Counted from the first letter of the stretch, positions 51,865 through 61,495 are shown. The stretch is DNA of 64,000 nucleotides from Pseudomonas sp. Gutcm_11s (GCF_028649395.1 NZ_JAQSUW010000007.1:1-64000), one strand, 5' to 3'. The notes: a model not told the origin generated them from the sequence alone. Numbers and translations are program-made.

Positions 51865-52802
51865 TCCGCCTCGTCATCGGCGCTGCGCTCGATCAGGCTG
51901 CCGCGCCAGCGGCCTTCGCGCACCGCCTCCACCAGCAGGCCGTGCACCAGGTCGCGCATGCATGAAGCGGCGAATGACAGCGGCTTGTGTACCGAGTAGG
52001 CGATCGACACCGTGCGGGTGATGCGCGGTTCGACGATCTGCCGCGCCGCGGTCGGCTCGAACAGCTCGGCCAGTGGCGGCCAGTTGCTGATGGTCGCCGC
52101 CAGGCCACTGCGCACCAGGCTGGCGATGCCCGGCGCGGACTGCTGCTCATAAGCGACGTTGAGCACCACCCCCGCCTCCATCGCCGCCTGCTCGATGCGC
52201 CGGCGCAGGTGCAACGCCCGCGGCGCCATCACCAGCCGCGTGGCACCGGCCTCGGCCAGGGTGATCGGGTCGCTGCTCTGGCCCTGATCGCCGCCACCCA
52301 CCCAGTACAGGTCCTCGATGAGGACCGGCTCGGCGGTGACGTGTTCGAGTTCCTCCGCATTCGGCAGCACTCCGAAGTCGACCTTGCCCAGCTCGATGGC
52401 CTGGCCGCCCTCACGGGTCAGGCCGTCGCAGATGGTCAGGGTGATGCTGGGAAACTTCTCCGCAGCCCGCGCGATGATCGCCGGCAGCAACAGCGCCGAG
52501 GCGGTGGCCGGAATCGAGATCGACACATGGCCCTTGGGGTCGCCACGGGTCGAGGTCAGTTCGTCCTTCACCGAATCGAGCTTCTGCACCACCGAGCGCG
52601 CCACCTCGTAGAGCCGGCGCCCCGCATCGGTCAGTGCCACGCCGTCGTGCTGGCGCTCCAGCAGCTGCATCTCCAGTTCGCTCTCCAGCAGGCCGATCTG
52701 CCGGCTCAATGCCGGCTGGGCGATATAGGCTCGCCGAGCCGCGGCGGAGAAGCTGCCGGCCTCGGCGATGGCGATCAGATAACGGAGCTGCTTGAGGGTC
52801 AT
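51828..52802 (-). CDS. LysR-type transcriptional regulator
   Basis: A 324-residue regulator with an N-terminal winged helix (LIAIAEAGSFSAAARRAYIA, then QPALSRQIGLLESELEMQLL) and a periplasmic-binding-like effector domain at ~90–300 (GHVSISIPATASALLLPAII), resembling the NAC/CynR-like branch. It is divergent from the DUF1302 gene and convergent with the transporter, so it probably controls both flanking operons in response to the catabolic substrate. Confidence 0.92.
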   Translation of the reverse strand: MTLKQLRYLIAIAEAGSFSAAARRAYIAQPALSRQIGLLESELEMQLLERQHDGVALTDAGRRLYEVARSVVQKLDSVKDELTSTRGDPKGHVSISIPATASALLLPAIIARAAEKFPSITLTICDGLTREGGQAIELGKVDFGVLPNAEELEHVTAEPVLIEDLYWVGGGDQGQSSDPITLAEAGATRLVMAPRALHLRRRIEQAAMEAGVVLNVAYEQQSAPGIASLVRSGLAATISNWPPLAELFEPTAARQIVEPRITRTVSIAYSVHKPLSFAASCMRDLVHGLLVEAVREGRWRGSLIERSADDEADQAREQAPDTSS

Positions 52803-53108
52803 GCGGTTCTCTCTATGGCCATGCCGAAGCGTTATGGCATCTATCCGAAGACACTATTTGTGGGGCTTTTCGAGGGTCCCTAGTATCCCCTAAACACTAA
52901 AACGAAGGGAGTATCCGCAACTCGACGTTACAGTGCAGAACAATAAGTAGCACCAATAGAATCCCTCTCCGCAAGAATTGCCATTCTGCCGAAGAATATT
53001 GTCTCGCCCCAGGCGGGACGGGACTTTCATTGGCTGTGTATTTCTCAACTTATTGCCCTCTGCGCGTGAAATTAAATTCTCACTCGACAACAAAGAGGAC
53101 AATGAGTG
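52803..53108. promoter_or_regulatory. Divergent lysR/DUF1302 promoter region
   Basis: 306 bp, AT-rich towards the DUF1302 gene (52,900–53,080), with AGAGGA just before that gene's start. It should contain LysR binding sites (T-N11-A type), but I cannot single one out. Confidence 0.45.
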
Positions 53109-54890
53109 ATGAGATTAAAACTGCACGGCTTATTTAAACCGCCCTATTTCCTGTTACCCCTGAGCTGCATGATCGGCAGCGTCCAGGCAGTCGATTTCCA
53201 ACTTGGCGCAATAGATGGGCAGCTGGATTCCGCGCTGTCCATCGGCACCAGCATCTCCACCGCCAACCCCGACCCGAAACAGCTGAACAGCGCCACCGGC
53301 GATGACGGCCGCCGCAATTTCCGCTCCGGCGATGCCTTCTCCGGCATCTTCAAGGGCAACCATGACCTAGAACTGCGCCACGGCGACATGGGCCTGTTCC
53401 TGCGTGGCAGCTACTGGTACGACTACGTACTGCGCGACCAGGACCAGCGCTTCAAGAACGTCGAGGACAACAACCGTAAGCGCTCGGCAAAGTCCGCCGG
53501 TACCGAACTGCTCGACGCCTTCGTCTACTACAACTACGCCATCGCCGAGCAACCAGGCTCGGCACGTCTCGGCAAGCAGGTGGTGAACTGGGGCGAGAGC
53601 ACCTTCATCCAGGGTGGCCTCAACGTGGTCAACCCGTTCAACCTGTCGGCACTGCGCCGCCCGGGTTCGGAGGTGAAGGAAGGCCTGGTGCCGGTGAACA
53701 TGTTCTACGTCTCGCAGAACCTCAGCGAGTCACTGTCCGGCGATTTCTTCTACCAGCTCGACTGGGAACAGACCCAGCTCGACAACTGCGGCACCTTCTT
53801 CTCCAGCAATGACTTCCTCGCCGATGGCTGTGATGGCCTAGACGTGGGCAGCGTGCTGACCGGCGTGCCGGCGGCAGTGGCAGCGCTGACGCCCTATGGC
53901 GTCAACCTGACCGACGAAGGCATTCGCATCCCGCGGGGCAAGGACCAGGACGCCCGCAACAGTGGCCAGTGGGGCGTGTCGCTGCGCTGGTTCGCCGCCG
54001 AGCTGGACACCGAGTTCGGCGCCTACGTAGCCAACTACCACAGCCGCCTGCCCTACATGGGCACCATCAGCAGCCCGTACTACCGCAACACGGTGTTCGG
54101 TAACGCCCTCGACAATGCTCTGCGCCTGGGCACCTCACAGTACGTCGCGCAGTACCCCGAGGACATCCGCCTGTACGGCCTGTCGTTCTCCACCAACCTG
54201 GATACCGGCACTGCACTGCAGGGCGAGATCAGCTATCGGCCGAACATGCCGATCCAGCTCAACGGCACCGACGTCATCCAGTCGCTGCTCAATGATCCGA
54301 ACCGCTCGCCATTGGTCGCCACAGGCGTTCGTTCGCCAGAGGCCAACACGCTGTTCAACGGCTACCTGCGCAAGGAAGTTACCCAGGCCCAGGTCACCGC
54401 GACTCACTCGTTCGCCCAGGTACTCGGCGCCGATCAGCTGATGCTGGTGGGTGAGGCTGCGGCCACCTGGGTCGGCGGCCTGGAAGGCACCTATGGCCCA
54501 CGCTATGGACGCAACGGCACCTACGGCAACGGCGTGCTGGCCAGCGGCAACTGCGCAGCTATCTCGCGCACGCCCGAATACTGCAACGACGACGGCTTCC
54601 TCACCCGCTTCTCCTGGGGTTACCGCATGCGTGCCAGCCTGAGCTACCCGAACGCCGTAGCCGGCATCGACCTGCGCCCCAACCTGTCCTGGCAGCACGA
54701 CGTGGATGGCAATGGTCCGGGCGAAGGCTCGGCCTTCAGCGAGGGCTCCAAGGCCATCAGCGTCGGTCTCGATGCCTCACTGAACAACACCTACAACGCC
54801 AGTCTGGCGTTCACCGACTTCATCGACGGCGACTACGGCACCCGCGGTGATCGCGACTACGTGTCGATCAGCTTCGGCGTCAACTTCTAA
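53109..54890 (+). CDS. DUF1302-family outer-membrane protein
   Basis: A 593-residue exported protein. The signal peptide ends near residue 27 (LSCMIGSVQA). The rest is rich in alternating strands and aromatic residues and ends in Phe (SISFGVNF), as in outer-membrane beta-barrels. DUF1302 proteins almost always pair with DUF1329 proteins, as here 13 nt downstream. Such pairs occur in gene clusters for hydrophobic substrates (fatty acids, esters, sterols, terpenes) and may move lipids across the envelope. ATG 53109 is favoured over GTG 53106. Confidence 0.9.
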   Translation: MRLKLHGLFKPPYFLLPLSCMIGSVQAVDFQLGAIDGQLDSALSIGTSISTANPDPKQLNSATGDDGRRNFRSGDAFSGIFKGNHDLELRHGDMGLFLRGSYWYDYVLRDQDQRFKNVEDNNRKRSAKSAGTELLDAFVYYNYAIAEQPGSARLGKQVVNWGESTFIQGGLNVVNPFNLSALRRPGSEVKEGLVPVNMFYVSQNLSESLSGDFFYQLDWEQTQLDNCGTFFSSNDFLADGCDGLDVGSVLTGVPAAVAALTPYGVNLTDEGIRIPRGKDQDARNSGQWGVSLRWFAAELDTEFGAYVANYHSRLPYMGTISSPYYRNTVFGNALDNALRLGTSQYVAQYPEDIRLYGLSFSTNLDTGTALQGEISYRPNMPIQLNGTDVIQSLLNDPNRSPLVATGVRSPEANTLFNGYLRKEVTQAQVTATHSFAQVLGADQLMLVGEAAATWVGGLEGTYGPRYGRNGTYGNGVLASGNCAAISRTPEYCNDDGFLTRFSWGYRMRASLSYPNAVAGIDLRPNLSWQHDVDGNGPGEGSAFSEGSKAISVGLDASLNNTYNASLAFTDFIDGDYGTRGDRDYVSISFGVNF

Positions 54891-54903
54891 GCGGAGTCCA
54901 CTC

Positions 54904-56271
54904 ATGAAACAGCACCACAGCCTGGTACGTGGCGGCGCCCTGTTCTGCGCCCTCCTGTTGACCGGCAACGCCCTGGCAGCCGTATCGGCCGACGAGGCGG
55001 CGCAACTGCAGAAAAGCCTGACCCCGATTGGCGCCGAACGCGGCGCCAGCACCGACGGCAAGATCCCCGCCTGGGATGGCGGCCTGAAGAGCCCGATGAA
55101 GTTCGCCGCCAACGGCACGCCGCTCGATCCCTTCGCCAACGAGCAGCCGCTGTTCAGCATCGACGCGAGTAACTTCGAGCAATACCGCGCGCAACTGAGC
55201 CCTGGACAGATCGCCCTGCTGCAGCGCTTCCCGGACAGCTTCCGTTTGCCGGTGTACCCGAGTCACCGTTCGGTCAGCGTGAGCACCGAAGTGGGTGCCG
55301 CCGCCGCCCGCAACGCCAGCGCCACCCGCCTGATCAACGAGGGCAACGGCTTGGAGGGCTTCGCCGGCGTGGTCGCCTTCCCCATCCCCAAGAATGGTCT
55401 GGAAGTACTGTGGAACCACCTGACGCGCAACCGCAACGCCAGCTCCAGCCTGACCACCGACAGCGCGGCGCCGCAGAAGGACGGCAGCTACACCATCATG
55501 ACCACCCAGCAATACTTCACCCGTCGCGACGCGGTGAAGGGTCTGGCGGCGGACGAGGCACGCAACATCCTCTACTTCTACAGCCACAAGATCACCGCGC
55601 CCTCGCGCATGGTGGGCGAAGTGGTGCTGGTACACGAGACCGTCGACCAGGTGAGCGAACCGCGCCTGTCCTGGCTGTATAGCGCCGGCCAGCGCCGCGT
55701 ACGGCGCGCGCCGAGCATCGCCTACGATACCGCCGGGCCGACCACTGCCGGCCTGCGTACTGCCGACAGCCGCGACATGTTCAACGGCGCGCCGGACCGC
55801 TACGACTGGCAGTTGGTCGGCAAAAAAGCCCTCTATGTGCCGTACAACAGCTACCGCCTGGCCTCGCCCGAGCTGAGCTACGAGGCGCTGATCAAGCCCG
55901 GCCACGTCAACCCCGACGCGACCCGCTACGAGCTGCATCGCGTCTGGGAGGTGGTCGCCACGCTGAAGCCGGGCATGCGCCACATCTACAGCAAGCGCCA
56001 CTATTTCATCGACGAAGATACCTGGGCGATCCTCGAGGCCGACCACTACGACAGCCGCGGTGAACTATGGCGCATAGGCGAGGCGCACAGTTTCTACCAC
56101 CCGCAGGGCAAGGCCGCGGTCAACGCCATGGAGGTGACCTATGACCTCAACAACGGCCGCTACATCGCCTCGGGGCTGACCAACGAACAGCGCCAGCCGT
56201 TCGACTTCGCCTACCAGGCCAGCGCCTCCGATTACTCGCCAGGTGCGCTGCGCAGCAAAGGCCTGCGCTGA
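54904..56271 (+). CDS. DUF1329-family periplasmic/outer-membrane protein
   Basis: A 455-residue protein with a Sec signal (ALFCALLLTGNALAAVSADE) and no lipobox Cys. The LolB-like domain includes RNASSSLTTDSAAPQKDGSY and a late LEADHYDSRGELWRIGEAHS. It is thought to work with the DUF1302 barrel in lipid or hydrophobe transport. I start it at ATG 54904, with GGAG upstream, 13 nt after the DUF1302 stop. A strong terminator follows. Confidence 0.9.
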   Translation: MKQHHSLVRGGALFCALLLTGNALAAVSADEAAQLQKSLTPIGAERGASTDGKIPAWDGGLKSPMKFAANGTPLDPFANEQPLFSIDASNFEQYRAQLSPGQIALLQRFPDSFRLPVYPSHRSVSVSTEVGAAAARNASATRLINEGNGLEGFAGVVAFPIPKNGLEVLWNHLTRNRNASSSLTTDSAAPQKDGSYTIMTTQQYFTRRDAVKGLAADEARNILYFYSHKITAPSRMVGEVVLVHETVDQVSEPRLSWLYSAGQRRVRRAPSIAYDTAGPTTAGLRTADSRDMFNGAPDRYDWQLVGKKALYVPYNSYRLASPELSYEALIKPGHVNPDATRYELHRVWEVVATLKPGMRHIYSKRHYFIDEDTWAILEADHYDSRGELWRIGEAHSFYHPQGKAAVNAMEVTYDLNNGRYIASGLTNEQRQPFDFAYQASASDYSPGALRSKGLR

Positions 56272-56285
56272 TCCTCCGAGCCTTT

Positions 56286-56320
56286 GCGCCGTCGGCTCCC
56301 GAGTCCGGCGGCGCTTTTTT
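56286..56320 (+). terminator. Rho-independent terminator of the DUF1302/DUF1329 operon
   Basis: A 10-bp stem (GCGCCGTCGG / CCGGCGGCGC, one G·U pair) with a 9-nt loop and six T, 15 nt after the stop codon. Confidence 0.9.
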
Positions 56321-56334
56321 GTTTGTGGAGCACC

Positions 56335-56718
56335 ATGCACACGCCCCTCCCTCGCAAACCACTGAGCCAGCGCCTGCTCGGTGGTGACGAACCCGACCCA
56401 CGCTTCACCCTGGCCAACGAGCGTACCTTTTTGGCCTGGGTGCGCACGGCCCTGGCCCTGCTCGGTGGCGGCATCGCCGTAGAGACCTTCGCCAGCCAGG
56501 CATTCGAACCGCTGCTGCGGTTGTGCATCACCCTCAGCCTGCTGGCACTGAGCATCCTGGTCAGTGTCGGAGCCTGCCTGCGCTGGCTGGCGGTGGAGCG
56601 CGCGCTGCGCCATCGGCACGCTCTCCCCCTATCCGGGCTGGTGCCTCTGCTGGCGCTCGGCTGCTGCCTGGCGGCGCTGATCCTGGCTGGTCTGTTCTGG
56701 CCACGCTGGCATGTCTGA
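56335..56718 (+). CDS. DUF202-family inner-membrane protein (YidH-like)
   Basis: A 127-residue protein. The DUF202 signature LANERTFLAWVRTALALLGGGIAVE precedes two more hydrophobic segments. The family function is unknown. It starts 14 nt after the preceding terminator and overlaps a second DUF202 gene by 8 nt, as YidG/YidH do in E. coli. Confidence 0.9.
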   Translation: MHTPLPRKPLSQRLLGGDEPDPRFTLANERTFLAWVRTALALLGGGIAVETFASQAFEPLLRLCITLSLLALSILVSVGACLRWLAVERALRHRHALPLSGLVPLLALGCCLAALILAGLFWPRWHV

Positions 56719-57025
56719 TACCTCGAACGACCCCGGCCTGCAGGCCGAACGCACCGAACTGGCCTGGCGCCGCACGCAGCTGTCGCTGCTGGTGATCGCC
56801 TGCCTGGCACTGCGCGGGCAGGACCTCGCGGTACTCCTGGTCGCCCTCGCCAGCGTGGCGCTGCTATGGCTCGGCCAGGGCAGCCGCTATCGGCGCAGCC
56901 TGGCGATGCTCCGCGCCGAACGCGGTCAGGCCCGGTTGTTCAGCGTGCTCGGCACCTGCCTAGCATTACTGGCCATGGCACTGCTGGCAATATTCGGCGC
57001 CCTGCTGCGGTTCGCCGCAACCTGA
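56711..57025 (+). CDS. DUF202-family inner-membrane protein (YidG-like)
   Basis: A 104-residue protein with a shortened DUF202 pattern (LQAERTELAWRRTQLSLLVI) and three hydrophobic segments in total. It is coupled to the upstream paralogue. In E. coli yidG and yidH are adjacent in the same way next to an arylsulfatase-like gene, and here an alkylsulfatase follows on the opposite strand; that association may be coincidence. Confidence 0.88.
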   Translation: MSDTSNDPGLQAERTELAWRRTQLSLLVIACLALRGQDLAVLLVALASVALLWLGQGSRYRRSLAMLRAERGQARLFSVLGTCLALLAMALLAIFGALLRFAAT

Positions 57026-57094
57026 GCCCAGTGCTACAGCGCCGGATGCGCATACCTGCTCGCTGCTAGCTCGCCTCTAACCGCACACACAAAA

Positions 57095-57126
57095 ACGCCC
57101 CGCACGACGATTGCCGTGCGGGGCGT
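57095..57126 (-). terminator. Terminator of the alkylsulfatase gene (possibly bidirectional)
   Basis: ACGCCCCGCAC and GTGCGGGGCGT pair around a 10-nt loop. On the minus strand the stem is followed by TTTTT. It starts 14 nt after the sulfatase stop. Confidence 0.88.
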
Positions 57127-57140
57127 CGATCTCGCAGAAC

Positions 57141-59117
57141 TCAGGGGCTGACCAGGTTGAACTGCGGGTTCGGCTCGTCCATACCGCCAAGCAGTTTGAG
57201 CAGCTTCAGCCGCCCGCCCTCGATCTCGATATCGCCAATGGTGGCTTCCTTGAGGAAGCCGGTTTCCTTCAGCGCGATGCGGTCGAGCAGCGCCTTGGTC
57301 ATGCTCACGTTGATGTCCGCCTGGGCATGCCGCGAGTCCTTGCGCTGGGTCAGCACGCCGTTGCGCAGGGTCAGGGCGTAGTCCTCGCCGAGGTCGGTAA
57401 AGCGCCAGTTGATCAGCAGGTCCTCATCGGCCGCCTTCAGCGCATCGATGCGTACCGCCAGGTAATCGAAGAACATGCTCGGAGTCAGCGCCCGGATCAT
57501 GTCCGGTGCACCGTTGCGCGCACGCGCCTCAGCCACGCCCTGGCGCAGCTCCAAGGCACCGCTCAGGTAGACGTTGCGCCAGGTGGCGTTCTCGCTCTGG
57601 TAGCCGAGCTGCTCCAGGGTGTCGGCCTGCAGCTCGCGCGCCGCCGCGTTATCCGGCTCGGCGAACACCAGGTGGTTGAGCAGTTGCGCGGCCCAACGGT
57701 AGTCACCGGAGGAGAAGGCCTGGCGCGCGCTCTGCAGCACCGCGTCGGCACCGCCCATGGCGGCCACGTAGCGGCGTCCAGCATCCTCCGGTGGCAACGG
57801 ATCGAGGTTGGCCGGGTTGCCGTCGTAGAAGCCCATGTAGCGCTGGTACACCGCGCGCACGTTATGGCTCAGCGAGCCGTAGTAGTCGCGGCTGTACCAC
57901 TTGCTGGCCAGGCGCGGCGGCAGCGACTCCAGCCGGGCGGCAATCTCGGTCGGCGTCAGTCCCTGGTTGATCAGGCGCAGCGTCTGGCTGTCGAGGAAGG
58001 CATACATGTCGCGCTGGTCAGCCAGGTAGTCGCGGATCTCGCTGCCACCCCAGGTCGGCCAGTGGTGCTGGGCGAACAGCACCTCGGCCTTGTCGCCGTA
58101 GCGCACCAGGGCATCGTCGAGGTAGTGCGCCCAGACCTTGGCGTCGCGTACCAGGGCGCCGCGCAGGGTCAGCACGTTGTGCTGGGTGTGGGTGGCGTTC
58201 TCGGCCATGCACAGGGTCTTGAACTGCGGGAAGTACATGTTCATCTCGGCCGGCGCCTCGGTGCCGGGAGTGAGCTGGAACTCGATCTCCACGCCATCGA
58301 TGTTGCGCGTCTCCAGCGCTTTGGCGATCAGCACGGTCGGTGCGATCAGCGTCACCGTGGCATTGCTCGGCGTGCCCTTACCGAGGCCGGCGTCGACCTG
58401 GCCCCGCTCATCGCGCGGCAGCAGCGAGCCATACATGTACTGGGCGCGGCGCATCATCGCCGGGCCGGCCAGCACGTTCTCGCTGACCGCATGCTCGTAG
58501 AAGCCCTCCGGAGCGATGACCTGGACCTTGCCGGCCTTGACGTCGGCCTCATCGATAACCCCGCGCACGCCACCAAAGTGGTCGACATGCGAGTGGCTGT
58601 AGATCACCGCCAGCACCGGCTTGCGCGGGCGATGCTTGTAGTACAGCTCGAGGCCGGCACGAGCGGTCTCGGTACTGATCAGCGGATCGATGAGGATGAG
58701 GCCACTGTCGCCTTCGATGATGGTCATGTTCGACAGGTCCAGACCACGCACCTGGTAGACGCGCTCGCGCACCTCGAACAGCCCGGCGATGTTGTTCAGC
58801 TGAGCGATGCGCCACAGGCTCGGGTTGACGCTGGCCGGGGCATCGTTGCCATCGAGGAAATTGTAGGCCATGCGGTTCCACACCGGCTGGCCCTCGGCAT
58901 TCTCGACCACCCCGGTGAACGGCTCGATCAGCCCACGGCGGGCATTGTCGAAGTCGGCCCGGTCACTGAACGGCAGACGCTGCAACCAGGCCTGGTTGCG
59001 CTCGCGGGTGATCTCGCTGGCGGGCTTGCCGGCGGCGGGCGGTTCGGCATGGGCAGAGGAAACGATGAGCGCCAGGGCGAGGGCGCTGAGGCGGAAGCTG
59101 GGCATGAAAGGACTCAT
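57141..59117 (-). CDS. sdsA1: Secreted alkylsulfatase, SdsA1-like
   Basis: A 658-residue exported enzyme that hydrolyses primary alkyl sulfates such as dodecyl sulfate to alcohol and sulfate. The Sec signal ends at about 24 (ALALIVSSAHA). The metallo-beta-lactamase domain binds two zinc ions through HSHVDH at 175–180, then AENATHTQHN and a later His (QHHWPTW). A dimerisation domain and a SCP2-like C-terminus follow, as in P. aeruginosa SdsA1; the length matches. The alcohol could feed beta-oxidation by genes such as the ligase and dehydrogenase nearby. Its own regulator is not adjacent. Confidence 0.93.
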   Translation of the reverse strand: MSPFMPSFRLSALALALIVSSAHAEPPAAGKPASEITRERNQAWLQRLPFSDRADFDNARRGLIEPFTGVVENAEGQPVWNRMAYNFLDGNDAPASVNPSLWRIAQLNNIAGLFEVRERVYQVRGLDLSNMTIIEGDSGLILIDPLISTETARAGLELYYKHRPRKPVLAVIYSHSHVDHFGGVRGVIDEADVKAGKVQVIAPEGFYEHAVSENVLAGPAMMRRAQYMYGSLLPRDERGQVDAGLGKGTPSNATVTLIAPTVLIAKALETRNIDGVEIEFQLTPGTEAPAEMNMYFPQFKTLCMAENATHTQHNVLTLRGALVRDAKVWAHYLDDALVRYGDKAEVLFAQHHWPTWGGSEIRDYLADQRDMYAFLDSQTLRLINQGLTPTEIAARLESLPPRLASKWYSRDYYGSLSHNVRAVYQRYMGFYDGNPANLDPLPPEDAGRRYVAAMGGADAVLQSARQAFSSGDYRWAAQLLNHLVFAEPDNAAARELQADTLEQLGYQSENATWRNVYLSGALELRQGVAEARARNGAPDMIRALTPSMFFDYLAVRIDALKAADEDLLINWRFTDLGEDYALTLRNGVLTQRKDSRHAQADINVSMTKALLDRIALKETGFLKEATIGDIEIEGGRLKLLKLLGGMDEPNPQFNLVSP

Positions 59118-59247
59118 TCTGGTTGTTAGATATGAGAATCGCGCCCGACTCTATGGGCTGGCCAGAGCGGTTGCCAATACCACTGACTCATGGCAGCTAT
59201 AACGGCTTGTAATACACCAGGCTTCTCCCATCGAAGAGCTAAACGAC

Positions 59248-59270
59248 AGCCATCGGCCATTAGCAGCCAT
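59248..59270. repeat. Dispersed intergenic motif, copy 7
   Basis: AGCCATCGGCCATTAGCAGC followed by CAT, between the sulfatase and the small gene at 59368. Confidence 0.45.
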
Positions 59271-59367
59271 CCGTTTTGCACGTCTTCTGGGGAGTGACTT
59301 GCAGTCTCTGCAGTCGCTAATTAACCTTTCTTGAACCCTATCTAGAGGCCTATTGGAGCCGGCCAGC

Positions 59368-59577
59368 ATGCAGAGGAATAGCACCCCAGGCATGAATCTA
59401 CTCCTGGAGGAGTGGCGGCAAGCCCAGCGTGAGGTCGAGCTTTACATCTTCGAGAATCACCCCATCGATACTCTGGATAAAGAGCTCGCACTTCGTCAGC
59501 TAGCGTTAGCGGCTGCCGAGGCTGAAAGGGCGATCTGGGAGTATGTTCGCGTCACTCCATCTGCGCGTCAGCGTTAG
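59368..59577 (+). CDS. Small helical hypothetical protein
   Basis: A 69-residue Glu/Leu/Ala-rich protein, probably all helix (LLLEEWRQAQREVELYIF; LALRQLALAAAEAERAIW). GGAG precedes the ATG at 59368; another ATG lies at 59392. No domain, signal or membrane segment is seen. It stands alone between convergently and divergently placed neighbours. Confidence 0.55.
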   Translation: MQRNSTPGMNLLLEEWRQAQREVELYIFENHPIDTLDKELALRQLALAAAEAERAIWEYVRVTPSARQR

Positions 59578-59660
59578 ATCTCCATCCTCTCAGCTAAGAG
59601 AATAAGGAGCCGGGTGCTTGTGACCGATATCAGGCACCTGTTGACTAGCTGCTTTCGACT

Positions 59661-60629
59661 CTAGAACCGGGCGAATCGCTGCCGGTACTGCGCGGGTGTC
59701 AGCCCGGTCAGTTCCTTGAACATTCTTCTGAGATTCGAATCGCTGCTGAAGCCCAGCTCACTGCTGATGGTTTTTAGGGGGACAGACGTCAGGATCAATC
59801 GTTCGCTCACCTGGCTCAGCTTGATGCGACGCGCATAGGTGGCTATCGCACTCCCCGTCTCCTCCCTGACCTTGCGCGCCAGTGTCCGTTCCGTCATTCC
59901 CAACTCGCCCGCCAAGCTGCCAACAGTGATTCGCTCGGCTGGTAACCCTTGCACTAGGGTATGCAACCTACGCAGGAGTTGGCTGGATTGCTCGATGAGG
60001 CTTAGGGCCTGGAACGCATCGTGCGACTGAATCGGACGGGGAAGTACCATCAACCGATTGAGGTCGTTGAACACCGTTGCATCGACCTGTCGTTCAATCA
60101 GCGCCTGAGCGAGCGGTAGGTAGCCGTTGACGCCGCTGGCAGTGCCCGTACGCTCGTTGAAGATGCAATTCTGCTCATACTGCCAGCGCACCTTGGGATA
60201 GTGCTGAACCAGCATATCTGCCAGCCACCATGTCGCGGTGGCGTGCTCGCCATTAAGGCGGCCACTGGCAGCAGCCAGGCACACTCCGGTGCAATAACTC
60301 CAGATACGGCAGCGCTTACTGAGCTTCGCCAGGCCAGCCAAAAGCGAGGCGCTGTCATGCAGGGTCGCACCAACATGTTGTGCCGACTCCGCCCAGAATC
60401 CAGGGATCAGGATCGCGTCTAGAGCAAGCTCTGTGAATCGATGATTGGCCATCAGAACCAGGCCGTGAGCGCAAGTGACCGCACCATCTTGCTCGGCGAC
60501 AAAGTCTGTTTCGAACAGCGAGCGCCCGGTTCGCCGGTTCGTTGCATGGAGCATATCCGCGAAAGCCAGCAGTCCTGCTGGCATGCAGCCGGGGAAGAGC
60601 AAAAGGCCGATTCGTAGAAGGGTGGTCAT
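59661..60629 (-). CDS. GlxA-type AraC-family transcriptional regulator
   Basis: A 322-residue regulator. The N-terminal DJ-1/PfpI-like domain (IGLLLFPGCMPAGLLAFADM; WSYCTGVCLAAASGRLNGEH) keeps a Cys at the glutaminase-like 'nucleophile elbow'. The C-terminal AraC double helix-turn-helix is at ~220–315 (GMTERTLARKVREETGSAIA; LGFSSDSNLRRMFKELTGLT). The start at 60629 fits the family; no clear ribosome-binding site is visible. It is divergent from the MBL-fold gene, its likely target. Confidence 0.9.
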   Translation of the reverse strand: MTTLLRIGLLLFPGCMPAGLLAFADMLHATNRRTGRSLFETDFVAEQDGAVTCAHGLVLMANHRFTELALDAILIPGFWAESAQHVGATLHDSASLLAGLAKLSKRCRIWSYCTGVCLAAASGRLNGEHATATWWLADMLVQHYPKVRWQYEQNCIFNERTGTASGVNGYLPLAQALIERQVDATVFNDLNRLMVLPRPIQSHDAFQALSLIEQSSQLLRRLHTLVQGLPAERITVGSLAGELGMTERTLARKVREETGSAIATYARRIKLSQVSERLILTSVPLKTISSELGFSSDSNLRRMFKELTGLTPAQYRQRFARF

Positions 60630-60718
60630 GGCTATAAATGAATTGTTTATGGCAGCTCCTGCCATTATGAGCGTTGCGCTACCCCGGCACCATGAGCCCA
60701 CACTCAAGGAGGCCCATG

Positions 60719-61495
60719 ATGAAAATTCAGCAGATCCGCAACGCTACGATCATTCTCGAGCTAGGCGCACACCGCATCCTGGTCGATCCGATGTTGGCAC
60801 GCAAAGGTGCGCTGCCTTCTCTGCGGGTCTTTATGGGGCGGCAAAGGAACCCGACCGTCGAACTCCCGGAGGGTGCTCGCGAAGCATTGGAGTCCATCAC
60901 TCACTGCCTGATCACCCATTGCCAAAAAGGCCACTTCGACCACCTGGACAGAGCGGGTACGCGCTGGCTAAGGGAGCGGCAGACCCCCGTTATCTGCACG
61001 CCACATGACGCGGCTCATCTGGAAAAGCTGGGCTTGAACGTACAGCCATTGCCGGAAGGTCATGGAAACCCGAAACCCTTCCTGGGCGGGGTGATTCGCA
61101 CAGTCCGTTGCACACATGGCGAGGGAGTGGTTGGCCGCCTGATGGAACACGGCGTCGGCTATCTGATTGAGCTGCCAGGCGAGCCTAGCCTGTATCTGGC
61201 CGGCGATACGATTTTGACCTCTACAGTGAGTGACTTCGTGTTGCAGCATCAGCCACAGGTAAGCGTGGTGCCTGCAGGAGGGGCGCGTTTCGACGTAGGG
61301 GGCGACATCATCATGGGTTTGTCCGATGTGCTCGAATTCACTCGTTTGAGCAGAGGCATTGTTATCGCCAACCACCTGGAAGCGATCAACCACTGTCCTG
61401 TTACCCGCAAGGAGCTGGCAAGCGCAGCAGTCGAAGCCGGCGTTGCCAGTAGGCTACTGATTCCCGGCGATGGTCAGGTAATGGCATTGGTATAG
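60719..61495 (+). CDS. MBL-fold metallo-hydrolase
   Basis: A 258-residue UlaG-like protein. Metal-binding residues are in THCQKGHFDHLD (His 67, His 72, Asp 74, His 75; the first pair is spaced wider than the usual HxHxDH), then SLYLAGDTI and IVIANHLEAINHC. AAGGAGG lies just before two adjacent ATG codons. Relatives hydrolyse lactone or phosphodiester bonds, but the substrate here is unknown. It is divergent from a GlxA-type regulator, a pairing common in Pseudomonas. Confidence 0.88.
   Translation: MKIQQIRNATIILELGAHRILVDPMLARKGALPSLRVFMGRQRNPTVELPEGAREALESITHCLITHCQKGHFDHLDRAGTRWLRERQTPVICTPHDAAHLEKLGLNVQPLPEGHGNPKPFLGGVIRTVRCTHGEGVVGRLMEHGVGYLIELPGEPSLYLAGDTILTSTVSDFVLQHQPQVSVVPAGGARFDVGGDIIMGLSDVLEFTRLSRGIVIANHLEAINHCPVTRKELASAAVEAGVASRLLIPGDGQVMALV

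Noticed and set aside
57111..59129. 672-residue plus-strand open frame opposite the alkylsulfatase
   Set aside because: A mirror of a high-GC gene. The minus strand has the signal peptide, zinc motifs and family length.
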